Shown here piece after piece: positions 7,867-14,798 of a DNA stretch of 64,000 nt. The position numbers and the translations under genes are program-made. The number at the start of each line of letters is the position of its first letter. Position 1 is the first letter of the stretch. Origin of the DNA: Nonomuraea zeae (GTDB lineage: Bacteria; Actinomycetota; Actinomycetes; Streptosporangiales; Streptosporangiaceae); assembly GCF_005889725.1 (NCBI RefSeq), contig NZ_VCKX01000011.1:1-64000 (forward strand). The letters are read 5' to 3'. The notes below the pieces were generated by a model. The model was given only the letters and a program-made list of their open reading frames with translations, was not told the origin of the DNA and did no database searches.

Positions 7867-8793
7867 TCATGCGGCCCTGCTACGGCGTGGCTGGGCTTTC
7901 ATGCCTGCGGACAGGCCCGAGGCGATGACGGCGGCGATCTCGCGTGGCGGGTTCGGGTCGCCTTCGGCGTTGGCGGTCTCGGCGGCGGACTGGAGGGCGG
8001 TGATGACGACCTCGGCGGGCAGTACGCGGCGTGTGACGAGCTGACCGAGGTTGAAGGCGGCGGTGTTGAGCGCGCGGTTGCGCTCGCCGCGTTGGGCGGT
8101 GGCCACGCGGTCGACCTCGCCGCGTAGCGCGGCCTGGCCGTACTTGGTCAGCCGGTGATCGGGCAGGCTGGCCAGGAGATCGGCGGCGCTCATCGAGGGC
8201 GGTGCGGTCGGTGCGAGTGCCTCGGCGAGCCAGGCCGGGAGCGGCGTGGGTGGTAGGTCGCGGAGGATCTCGTACGGGCCGGTGCCGTCCGGTTGGGTGA
8301 CGTGGCTGCCGGGACCGACGACGTAGCCGCCGCAGGCGCGGGTGTCGATCAGCCAGCCGAGCCCGCCCTTGTGGCCTGCGCTGTTGCGCAACCGCAGACC
8401 CTCGGGCGGGGTGAAGTAGAGGTGTGTGCCGCCGCGCCGGGTGCGGACGGTGAAGGTGTCGTCGGGGTAGGGCTGGGCGTGCTCGGCGTACAGCAGGCGG
8501 AAGACGTGTTCTCCGTTCTGCGGGTGGTGCTGGGCGAGGCCGGCGGGCGGGTACTCGCCGGGCTTGGGCTGGTCGAGGTCGATCACGACCAGGCGGGACG
8601 GGCCGCAGGCGATGCCGATGTTGTACGGCTGGCGCGGCCAGAAGGCGGCGATGCGGTCGGTGTCGGTGGTGGCGTGCCGCTCCCAGTCGGTGAAGCCGCG
8701 CAACGGCTTCTTGCCGCGTGGGGTGAGCGGGAAGACGTACCAGCCACGAGCGGCGGCCTGAAGGGCGGCGCGGGTCAGGTCAGGCCACCCCAT
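7867..8793 (-). CDS. Bifunctional primase-polymerase (prim-pol) protein
   Basis: A 308-residue protein starting MGWPDLTRAALQAAARGW. The archaeo-eukaryotic primase-like fold is visible in 'WYVFPLTPRGKKPLRGF', 'NIGIACGPSRLVVIDLD' (metal-binding Asp pair), 'TRRGGTHLYF' and 'IDTRACGGYVVGPGSHV'. It should synthesise primers or short DNA for replication of the excised element. The start overlaps the previous small gene by 14 bases and the stop overlaps an ATG of the DUF3631 gene, so the three are translated as one unit. The overall length fits stand-alone AICE prim-pol proteins, where the helicase part is the separate DUF3631 protein downstream. Confidence 0.92.
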   Translation of the reverse strand: MGWPDLTRAALQAAARGWYVFPLTPRGKKPLRGFTDWERHATTDTDRIAAFWPRQPYNIGIACGPSRLVVIDLDQPKPGEYPPAGLAQHHPQNGEHVFRLLYAEHAQPYPDDTFTVRTRRGGTHLYFTPPEGLRLRNSAGHKGGLGWLIDTRACGGYVVGPGSHVTQPDGTGPYEILRDLPPTPLPAWLAEALAPTAPPSMSAADLLASLPDHRLTKYGQAALRGEVDRVATAQRGERNRALNTAAFNLGQLVTRRVLPAEVVITALQSAAETANAEGDPNPPREIAAVIASGLSAGMKAQPRRSRAA

Positions 8794-8986
8794 TGGACGC
8801 CTCCTTGGCCGCAAGGAACCGCAGGCGGTAGCCCTCGGCAGGGACGTACATGAGTGCGTCCAATGGGGTGGCGGCATGCGCGTCGAGCGTGAGCCGATCC
8901 CGGCCGAGGTGGCTGAGGTCGTGCAGGTGTGGGCGCGGTGTGGTCGTTTGGGTGTGGCGGTGGGAATGGGTGCTGGTCGGTGTCAT
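8780..8986 (-). CDS. Small AICE protein of unknown function
   Basis: A 68-residue protein from ATG 8986 with AGGAAAGG upstream. The N-terminal part is rich in His, Thr and Pro ('THSHRHTQTTTPRPHLHD'), followed by 'LTLDAHAATPLDALMYVPAEGYRLRFLAAKEASNGVA'. I do not recognise a family. It overlaps the prim-pol gene by 14 bases and is preceded by the 36-nt leader repeat shared with xis, which suggests a real regulated gene. The His-rich stretch could bind metal, but no full motif is present. Confidence 0.55.
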   Translation of the reverse strand: MTPTSTHSHRHTQTTTPRPHLHDLSHLGRDRLTLDAHAATPLDALMYVPAEGYRLRFLAAKEASNGVA

Positions 8987-9021
8987 GCTGGCAGTGCCTT
9001 TCCTCGTGATCGGGGTGGGTG

Positions 9022-9057
9022 GCCTCGGCGGTTGTGCTTGGCGGCTGGTCGCCGAGG
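9022..9057 (-). repeat. 36-nt leader repeat, copy upstream of small gene 8986
   Basis: Identical to 6533-6568. It lies 36 bases upstream of the start at 8986 and just after the SSB gene's stop (9085), so it would sit in the SSB-prim-pol intercistronic RNA. Confidence 0.6.
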
Positions 9058-9084
9058 CCGTATCCCGGTGGTGCGTGAGCGTGG

Positions 9085-9531
9085 CTAGAACGGCGGTTTG
9101 TCGCCCGTTGCGGCGGTGGTGGCCCATGCGTCGGGTGCGCCGCTGTTGTGGCTGGTAGTGGCCTTGCGGGTCGCTCTGGCGGGCTTGGCGGTGGCGAAGC
9201 GCAGGGACGGGCCGATCTCGTCCACGGTCATCTCGAAGACGGTGCGGTGTTCGCCCTCGTCGGTCTCGTAGGTACGCATTCGAAGCTGTCCGGAGGCGAT
9301 GACGCGGGTGCCTCGGGTGAGGGACTCGCAGATGTGCTCGCCGAGGTCACGCCAGGCCGAGCAGCGCATGAACAGGGCCTCGCCGTCCTCCCACTGCTCA
9401 AGCTGCTTGTTGTAGACGCGCGGGCTTGAGGCGATCGTGAAGGTGGCGACGGCCGTTCCGGTCTGGGTGAAGCGCAGCTCGGGGTCGTTGGTCAGGTTGC
9501 CGATGATCGTGATGGTGGTCTCGCCGGACAT
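9085..9531 (-). CDS. ssb: Single-stranded DNA-binding protein
   Basis: A 148-residue SSB with a full OB-fold: 'ITIIGNLTNDPELRFTQTG' in two parts, 'VATFTIASSPR', 'GEALFMRCSAWRDLGEHI', and 'GTRVIASGQLRMR'. The tail ends 'TGDKPPF', close to the DDxPF tip that recruits partner proteins in housekeeping SSBs but with a weaker acidic part. It is an element-borne SSB, transcribed with prim-pol and DUF3631, and likely coats single-stranded DNA during replication or transfer of the element. Start is ATG 9531 with AAGGAAGG upstream. Confidence 0.95.
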   Translation of the reverse strand: MSGETTITIIGNLTNDPELRFTQTGTAVATFTIASSPRVYNKQLEQWEDGEALFMRCSAWRDLGEHICESLTRGTRVIASGQLRMRTYETDEGEHRTVFEMTVDEIGPSLRFATAKPARATRKATTSHNSGAPDAWATTAATGDKPPF

Positions 9532-9558
9532 GGCGGGCTTCCTTCCTTGAGGCCGGAG

Positions 9559-9777
9559 TTAGTGGGTGCCGTCGCGGTACAGGCGGCGGAGGTAGACGTA
9601 GAGCTGCCAGCCGAGGCGGGGCCGCATGCCGGTGCCGTCGCAGGCGCGGCAGGTGCGGTTCTTGCCGCCCGGGCGGCAGCGGATGCAGCGGCGCCAGGGC
9701 CACGTCAGGCAGACGATGATGTAACTGAGAGTGATTGACGGTAGGCAGACTGCTAGCAGGGTGAGGGCAGTGGCCAT
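9559..9777 (-). CDS. Small membrane protein with zinc-ribbon cysteines
   Basis: A 72-residue protein with one hydrophobic segment at about residues 3-27 ('LTLLAVCLPSITLSYIIVCL'), then a short knot 'RRCIRCRPGG' and 'RTCRACDGTGMRPR' with two CxxC pairs like a DnaJ/zinc-ribbon half. I recall similar small proteins beside the translocase gene in other AICEs; no function is known. It lies 28 bases upstream of the SSB start on the same strand. Confidence 0.6.
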   Translation of the reverse strand: MATALTLLAVCLPSITLSYIIVCLTWPWRRCIRCRPGGKNRTCRACDGTGMRPRLGWQLYVYLRRLYRDGTH

Positions 9778-9806
9778 GTGGGCCTCCAGGCCGATTTCCA
9801 GGGTTT

Positions 9807-9905
9807 CCGCAGGTCAGGGTCTAGGTGCTAGATCGCAGGTCGAGTGCGGTTTTGGGCTCTAGGCGGGCCTCTAGACCTAGAGGGGTCTGCCTCTAGGTCT
9901 AGAGG
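9807..9905. promoter_or_regulatory. CTAG-rich nested palindromes after the translocase gene
   Basis: Two 16-nt arms, 9868-9883 and 9890-9905, are perfect reverse complements across a 6-nt spacer, and each arm is itself a 7-2-7 palindrome (CCTCTAG-AC-CTAGAGG). CTAG is rare in this genome type, yet it occurs at least six times within 9820-9902. A CCGCAGGTCA box at 9807-9816 matches the two boxes in the 6597-6735 dyad. The element may be a regulator-binding or transfer site; a terminator for the translocase gene is possible too, though no T-run follows. Confidence 0.55.
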
Positions 9906-9917
9906 CGATCGGCTGAG

Positions 9918-12170
9918 CTACGAGGCCCTGCCTCTGTCACGCTGGGTGACGGCGGTGACGATGTCGTCACGGGTGATGCCGATGCGGTTCGCGCCCTTGC
10001 CGCCGCCCTCGGGCGTGCCCCACACCTGCATGGTCTTGATGCCGTACGGCTTGAGCGCGGTAGTGAGCTGGGCCGTCTTCGCGCCGCCCTCCAGACGCGC
10101 CCACGCGCCGTAGACGTCCGGCCGCAGCTCGGCGAGACGATCCACGATCGCCTCGTTCCACACCTTGGCCTCGGACGGCGGGACCACGGCCAGGACGTCA
10201 GCGAGCAGATCGAACGTGGGCGCGTTCTGCTCGGGCGTCTCGCCGAGGGCGTGCCCGCTCAGTGCTCCCGTGCTCGCCCGCAGCGCGTGAGCACGGTCGG
10301 CGATGCGTTGGGTGGCGGGCGTGTCCAGATAGGCCGTGCGTACGACCTTGGGCATCGGGGTCGCACCGAGCAGGTAACCGGTACCGGCGTCCATCTTGGG
10401 TTGGAAGACGGTGGCGCGGATGCCGTTCTTGTAGGCGGACGTGCCGAGGATCATGTCGTTTTCGAGCTGGCCGGCCACGCGCAGGCAGAACCGGATGGTG
10501 ACGTTCGCGCTGATGCCGGTGGGCAGGCTGTCCTTGTCCGGGCGCTGAGTGGCCAGCACGAGGATCACGCCGAGGGCGCGGCCGAGCTTGATGATGAACT
10601 CGGCGTCGTCGCCTGCCTTGTCGCCGTACTCGGCGTGGGCGAACAGGTTCTGGCACTCGTCGAAGATGGCGACCAGCGGATGCAGGCCCAGTGAGCGTTT
10701 GTCGGCGATCTGCCGGGTGACCTTCTTGTCCGGGCACAGGTCCGGCGGCAGAGCTTTGAGGGCGGCGGCGCGGCGCATCACCTCCTTGCGGAGCAGCGCC
10801 AGTGAGTCGGCGGCGTAGCCGATGGCCTCGTCCTCGATGCCGGAGACGTAGCGGTGGCAGTTCTGTTCGTGCGGGTCGAGGTCGCCGGTGCCTTTGAGTT
10901 CGTGGATCCACAGTTCGGCGCTCGGGTCGAGGGCCGCGCCGGAGGCGAGAACCCGCACGGAGGCGGTCTTGCCCTGGCCGGGCTGCGAGCCGATCAGGAT
11001 GTTCTGCTCAATGAGCGGTACGACGATGGCGCGGCCTCGCGGATCGCAGCCGAACGGGATGCCCTTGAAGACATCGTGCGAGCTCGCCTTGAGCAGCGGG
11101 GACTTGATGACGGTCTTGGACAGGTCCTTGTCCCCCACCCACAGAATTAGCCGTCCCTCGTGGATGGTCGAGTCGCCCTCGGGCCAGATGCAGCCCAGCG
11201 GGCGGCGTAGGGCCGAGGCCATGCGGTCACGCTTGTCCATCACGTCGGCCACGGTCACGCCGTAAGGCAGGTCGATGTCCGCCCGCCAGCCGGGACCGTC
11301 GCGGGTGATCGGGGCGACGAACCGGATGGCGTCCTTCGGGTTCTTGGCGATGGCCTGGTTGATGCCGGCGATGCCGAGCACGGTCAGGGACCGGACGACG
11401 ATGTCGCTGGTGAGCTTCTCCACCGTGGACGGCACGACCGCGCGGTTGATCAGCGGGCGGTCGGCGGGCTTGCCAAGGATGCCAAGCGTGACGATGGCGA
11501 CCGCGAGCGCCATCCATTGCATGGCGGTCGGCTGCTTGGCCACCATGATGGCCACGATCAGCAGCGTCACCAGCGCAGCGGCGGAGACCAGAGCTCGCAG
11601 CCGCACGCGCCGATCACGTTGTCTGCTGAGCTTGAGGTACGCCTCCGGGTCGGCCTTCTGGACGGCGGCAAGTCGTACCGGCTCACCCTCCAGATCGAAC
11701 GTCCACTTGAGGCTTCCACCGATCAGCCGAAGCAAACCGCGGGGAGCGCGGGCGGTCAGCCGTCCGCCGTACAGCGGCACGCGGCAGACCTGGTATCCGG
11801 CCACGTGCAGGTAGTGGAGACCGACCCACTTGACGGTCTCGACCGCCTCACTCCGGGAGCGCAGCCACAGCGGGACGATCGGCTGTCGGCTGCGAGCCTT
11901 CGCCTCCAGCGCGGTCCGCCAGTCGGCGGCGGTCGGACCGGGTTGGTCGACGCGGACGACCGCGCCTTCGAGGACCGGTCCGTCCGCGCTCGCGGGGCTG
12001 TCCTCGTTGTCCTGCTCGGACCGGTCGGCGGGATTCTGTGGCTGACGTCCAGCGCGGGCGACATCCAAATGGACGATGTCCGCGTCCTTGCCGTTCTCCT
12101 GGTTCGGAGCGGCGGACCGGTCCGGGTCCTTATCGTCCTCGTGGTTGGGATTGTCCTGCTGGTGGGTCAT
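9918..12170 (-). CDS. FtsK/SpoIIIE-type DNA translocase (TraB-like)
   Basis: A 750-residue protein from ATG 12170, which overlaps the stop of the previous gene and has GAGGTG upstream. After a charged N-terminus, two membrane helices lie at about 190-235 ('LVSAAALVTLLIVAIMVA' and 'WMALAVAIVTLGILG'). The motor follows: Walker A 'GSQPGQGKTAS' near 393, 'IHELKGTGDLD', Walker B 'LVAIFDECQNLF' near 500, and 'VILVLATQRPDKDSLP'. The C-terminal part ends in a predicted winged helix ('LTTALKPYGIKTMQVWG'), where TraB/FtsK proteins recognise repeats (clt or KOPS-like). This single motor moves double-stranded element DNA between mycelia. No relaxase is present in the element. Confidence 0.93.
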   Translation of the reverse strand: MTHQQDNPNHEDDKDPDRSAAPNQENGKDADIVHLDVARAGRQPQNPADRSEQDNEDSPASADGPVLEGAVVRVDQPGPTAADWRTALEAKARSRQPIVPLWLRSRSEAVETVKWVGLHYLHVAGYQVCRVPLYGGRLTARAPRGLLRLIGGSLKWTFDLEGEPVRLAAVQKADPEAYLKLSRQRDRRVRLRALVSAAALVTLLIVAIMVAKQPTAMQWMALAVAIVTLGILGKPADRPLINRAVVPSTVEKLTSDIVVRSLTVLGIAGINQAIAKNPKDAIRFVAPITRDGPGWRADIDLPYGVTVADVMDKRDRMASALRRPLGCIWPEGDSTIHEGRLILWVGDKDLSKTVIKSPLLKASSHDVFKGIPFGCDPRGRAIVVPLIEQNILIGSQPGQGKTASVRVLASGAALDPSAELWIHELKGTGDLDPHEQNCHRYVSGIEDEAIGYAADSLALLRKEVMRRAAALKALPPDLCPDKKVTRQIADKRSLGLHPLVAIFDECQNLFAHAEYGDKAGDDAEFIIKLGRALGVILVLATQRPDKDSLPTGISANVTIRFCLRVAGQLENDMILGTSAYKNGIRATVFQPKMDAGTGYLLGATPMPKVVRTAYLDTPATQRIADRAHALRASTGALSGHALGETPEQNAPTFDLLADVLAVVPPSEAKVWNEAIVDRLAELRPDVYGAWARLEGGAKTAQLTTALKPYGIKTMQVWGTPEGGGKGANRIGITRDDIVTAVTQRDRGRAS

Positions 12171-12571
12171 GATGTGTGCACCTCGTTTGACTTGCTGGTC
12201 GCGGGGTCCTGGGGCGCGGTCGTTGTCTTGGCGGATGAGGCCGCGCCCCATGTGGCGGTCAGGGACGATAGGCGGTCGGACCGCTTCTCGTCCGGTCGGT
12301 CTGCGGGCGTTTCGGCAGCGGTCGGAGTGTGCGGCCCGTCCGCTTCGGTGAGGCCGAGTTCGGCGCGCCAGGTGGCGGCGAGCAGCTCGGTACGGTCCTC
12401 CGGGAACTGGCGCGTAGCCAGTAGTTCGGCCAGCAGCATGGCGGTGATGGCTTGGTTGCGGTCGAAGGTGCGTCCGGGGTAGCCGGTGACGCTCCAGAGG
12501 CGGTCTCGAAGTTCGGCCATGTTCGGGCAGTCGTCCGAGGTCATGTGCGTGTCGGTGATGGTCAGGGTCAT
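12167..12571 (-). CDS. Hypothetical AICE protein
   Basis: A 134-residue acidic, soluble-looking protein: 'MAELRDRLWSVTGYPGRTFDRNQAITAMLLAELLATR' spread over residues 18-54 is predicted helical, and the C-terminal third is low-complexity ('TPTAAETPADRPDEKRSD'). I know no function. The start ATG shares an A with the stop of the DUF2637 gene, and its stop overlaps the translocase ATG, so it is translationally coupled to both and probably belongs to transfer. Confidence 0.65.
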   Translation of the reverse strand: MTLTITDTHMTSDDCPNMAELRDRLWSVTGYPGRTFDRNQAITAMLLAELLATRQFPEDRTELLAATWRAELGLTEADGPHTPTAAETPADRPDEKRSDRLSSLTATWGAASSAKTTTAPQDPATSKSNEVHTS

Positions 12572-13578
12572 CAGGCGGCCTCGTTCTCGCGTACGGGCGT
12601 CGCCTGTTTCGCGGAGCCCTCGCTCTTCAGCCGAGACAGGAGCGCTCCGGCCCGATCGGTTGAAATGCTCTGTCCTTGGCGGCGGAAGGCGTCTCGAAGG
12701 CGGTCACGGGTCAGAGGCTCGCCTTGTGCCTTGAGGTCAGCGGCGACGCGTCGTCCGAGGGGGACGAGGTCACCCACGTTCGGCGTTCGCGACGGGGACT
12801 TCTTGGCACGGGTGCTCTTCGGGGCTGGGCGCTTGCGCGGCGCGGGTGGCAGGGCTGGGGAGACGTTCTCCTGATCGACACGTACGGCTTCCACCTGCAC
12901 TGGGATGTTCTTCGGTGTGAGTTCGCCGAGGTAGTACAGGGCTCGCTCTCGACGGGTGGCCTTCCAGCGCCAGAGCAGGCCGTACCGGTCCTGCAGCTCT
13001 GTCTTGGCCAGGATGCGTTCGCGCTCGCGGCCGAGGGCCTCGGGGTAGCTGCAGATCTCCCAGAGCACCATGCGGCGCCAGAGCGCGACGGTCGCCATCG
13101 GGGCGAGCAGCCAGCGAGAGCGGCGGATCCCGTCCATGTGGTCGGGCTTGGCCAGGTCGGCACGCTTGCGGATGACGTGGGCACCGACCTCGATGGCGAT
13201 GACCCACAGCAGCGGGACCAGGGCGTGGGCGACGACCGCGAACCAGTCGGTGGCACCCGGTGCGCTGAGGTAGGCGGCCACGTTGAGGTAGACCGTCGCG
13301 CCGGTCAGCGCCCACGGGATGAACCGGAGCCAGCTCACCCGCATGCCGAGGCGGGCCAGCACGATGTCGAGCGCTGAGAACACGGCGATGCCCAGGTCAA
13401 TGCCGAGCGGGACCGTCCACGCGAACCAGCCGAACGACGGGCCGGCGGCGTGTGCGACGCGCTCGAAGCTGTTGATGAACCCGATCAGTCCGAGCGCGCC
13501 GGTTACGGCGGCCGTGACGGCTACGGCTGTCCGCTCGCCCTCGGTGAGGGGGCGGGGTGCGGTGTGGCATACGTTCAT
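12571..13578 (-). CDS. DUF2637 membrane protein (Spd-like)
   Basis: A 335-residue protein with four hydrophobic segments in the first 150 residues ('VTAAVTGALGLIGFINS', 'WFAWTVPLGIDLGIAVFS', 'FIPWALTGATVYLNVAAYL', 'VAHALVPLLWVIAIEVGAH'), the DUF2637 pattern. It is followed by a basic helical region and a Lys/Arg-rich linker, then a short helical C-terminal domain ('LKAQGEPLTRDRLRDAFRRQ'). DUF2637 proteins sit beside tra genes in AICEs and Streptomyces plasmids and are often called Spd-like, for spread between hyphal compartments. The start overlaps the previous stop (ATGA) and the stop overlaps the next start. A longer upstream open frame is out of character with this family. Confidence 0.85.
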   Translation of the reverse strand: MNVCHTAPRPLTEGERTAVAVTAAVTGALGLIGFINSFERVAHAAGPSFGWFAWTVPLGIDLGIAVFSALDIVLARLGMRVSWLRFIPWALTGATVYLNVAAYLSAPGATDWFAVVAHALVPLLWVIAIEVGAHVIRKRADLAKPDHMDGIRRSRWLLAPMATVALWRRMVLWEICSYPEALGRERERILAKTELQDRYGLLWRWKATRRERALYYLGELTPKNIPVQVEAVRVDQENVSPALPPAPRKRPAPKSTRAKKSPSRTPNVGDLVPLGRRVAADLKAQGEPLTRDRLRDAFRRQGQSISTDRAGALLSRLKSEGSAKQATPVRENEAA

Positions 13579-13958
13579 GCGGCGATCTCCTCCGCACAGT
13601 CGAGACAGGTGCCGAGGTGGCGCGGCAGCACGTAGCCGACATCCGTCAGGCACTCCGGGCAGGTACGCCGAGCCGCGTTCGCCTTCGACAAGGCGGCGCG
13701 CTGGCGAAGGGTCGCGGTGCGCTTGGGCAGAGCGAACCGGACGTCGTACAGGTAGGCGGTGCGGACGCCGGGCGCGCCGTAGCGGCGGGAGCACCACAGC
13801 ACTTGAGCCTGTACGCCCTGGCCGCCAGGCCGCAGCCCTTCGGCGGTGAGCTGGCGAAGGGTGCGCAGGTGCGACGGGGCCATCTTCCACGGGTAGGTGG
13901 GGATGCCGTACCGGTCGCCGGTCGGGTCCCAGAAGCGGGCGCGGACGCGGCTTGCCAT
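13575..13958 (-). CDS. RRQRL-motif-type zinc-binding protein
   Basis: A 127-residue protein starting MASRVRARFWDPTGDRYG. The order 'GIPTYPWKMAPSHL', 'TLRQLTAEGLRPGGQGVQAQ', 'WCSRRYG', 'AYLYDV' and then a C-terminal knot 'RRTCPEC' plus 'LGTCLDCAEEIAA' (two CxxC pairs) matches the actinobacterial 'RRQRL motif-containing zinc-binding protein' group known from AICEs; the motif itself is only partly kept here (LRQL). Function is unknown. It shares overlapping start/stop codons with WhiB upstream and DUF2637 downstream. Confidence 0.78.
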   Translation of the reverse strand: MASRVRARFWDPTGDRYGIPTYPWKMAPSHLRTLRQLTAEGLRPGGQGVQAQVLWCSRRYGAPGVRTAYLYDVRFALPKRTATLRQRAALSKANAARRTCPECLTDVGYVLPRHLGTCLDCAEEIAA

Positions 13959-14287
13959 CAGGCCACCTCCAGGTCTTCCAGCTCGGCGGCGTGCTCGGCC
14001 ACCTCGGCGGGCGTCCGGCCCGCCCAGATGCCCGAGGTCGGGCGCGTCTCCAGCGCGTAGACGTCGCAGAACAGGCGCGCCGGGCAGGTTGCGCAGATCT
14101 CGCGGGCGACGGCCTCGCGGGCGGCGCGTTCCTCGGTGGTCTCGATCGTGAGCCGAGGGCCGGTGTGCAGCTCGGGGTCGTAGGTGCATTCGGGGAGCGG
14201 CGTTTCACCGTCCACGCGCCAGGTCGCTTCGACTTCGGCGAGAGACATGCGCGCCGGATGGATCGGACGGTTGATGTTGTGTCCCAC
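13958..14287 (-). CDS. WhiB-like iron-sulfur regulator
   Basis: A 109-residue protein with the four-cysteine WhiB arrangement: Cys in 'PLPECTYD', then 'REICATCPARLFC' giving C-X2-C and a fourth Cys, followed by the 'GIWAGRTPAE' turn (family G[VI]WGG). WhiB-like proteins carry a [4Fe-4S] cluster and usually contact the major sigma factor. Element-encoded copies probably tune tra expression; that is inference. The start is GTG at 14287; the stop codon overlaps the next gene's ATG. The spacing between the first Cys and the central pair, about 34 residues, is a little longer than the common family spacing. Confidence 0.88.
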   Translation of the reverse strand: MGHNINRPIHPARMSLAEVEATWRVDGETPLPECTYDPELHTGPRLTIETTEERAAREAVAREICATCPARLFCDVYALETRPTSGIWAGRTPAEVAEHAAELEDLEVA

Positions 14288-14309
14288 TGGTGGGTCTCTC
14301 TTCCTGCGG

Positions 14310-14477
14310 TTAGCTGCTGACGGTCTGGACGAACCGCGCGAACGACTCGGACGCGCTCATGACCAGGTGCGCCGCCGCCTTGACGATGGTCGCCGCGCCC
14401 TCCGGGTCCTTCAGGGCGTAGAGGACGGCGCAGATCATGAGGACGGTCGGGAGCACCTTTCGCGGACGGACAAGCAT
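14310..14477 (-). CDS. Small membrane protein, first gene of the tra operon
   Basis: A 55-residue protein from ATG 14477 with GAGGG upstream. It has one hydrophobic segment ('VLPTVLMICAVLYAL', residues 8-22) and a helical tail ('AATIVKAAAHLVMSASESF'). It is a plausible small spread/Spd-like protein. It lies 22 bases before the WhiB start and directly downstream of a palindromic operator, so it probably opens the transfer operon. Confidence 0.6.
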   Translation of the reverse strand: MLVRPRKVLPTVLMICAVLYALKDPEGAATIVKAAAHLVMSASESFARFVQTVSS

Positions 14478-14490
14478 GGTGAGCCCTCTC

Positions 14491-14516
14491 GGTTCGAGAA
14501 CCTGCGAGCAGGTTCT
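14491..14516. promoter_or_regulatory. Overlapping palindromic operators of the tra operon
   Basis: AGAACCTGC-GA-GCAGGTTCT (14497-14516) is a perfect 9-2-9 palindrome, and GGTTC-GA-GAACC (14491-14502) overlaps it. A further AGAAC half site follows at about 14526. The site lies 14-40 bases upstream of the start at 14477. An element-encoded GntR regulator (17077 or 18712) is the likely ligand, by analogy with KorSA/TraR-type control of transfer genes. Confidence 0.6.
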
Positions 14517-14650
14517 AAGAGACATAGAACATGTACAGTCACTGAGAGTCAAGTCCACAGCACCGGTCGCGTTGGGTTGCTGCGGGTCTCGCCTCGCTCG
14601 TTCCTGCTGACTCAAGGATTCCTCGCCGCACGCTGCGGCAACACTGTGAT

Positions 14651-14685
14651 CACCCCCGGGACTGAATGCACAGGGGGTGCTTTTT
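14651..14685 (+). terminator. Rho-independent terminator-like hairpin
   Basis: CACCCCC (14651-14657) pairs with GGGGGTG, followed by CTTTTT. The loop is about 15 nt. It points along the plus strand, 115 bases upstream of the TPR regulator, so it may insulate or attenuate that gene. Confidence 0.5.
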
Positions 14686-14798
14686 AGGGGTGATCTGGCC
14701 CTCGACCAGCGAAAACATCCAGACCAAATTTGTGGAGTTCGAGCCGCGGATGCCTTGTCCGCGCCATGATGCGAAGGCGCGGATATATGGAGGTGAAC

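Noticed and set aside
12571-14208. 545-residue minus-strand frame
   Set aside because: The N-terminal half is Arg/Pro shadow of the WhiB and RRQRL genes. The real DUF2637 gene starts at 13578 with start/stop overlap.
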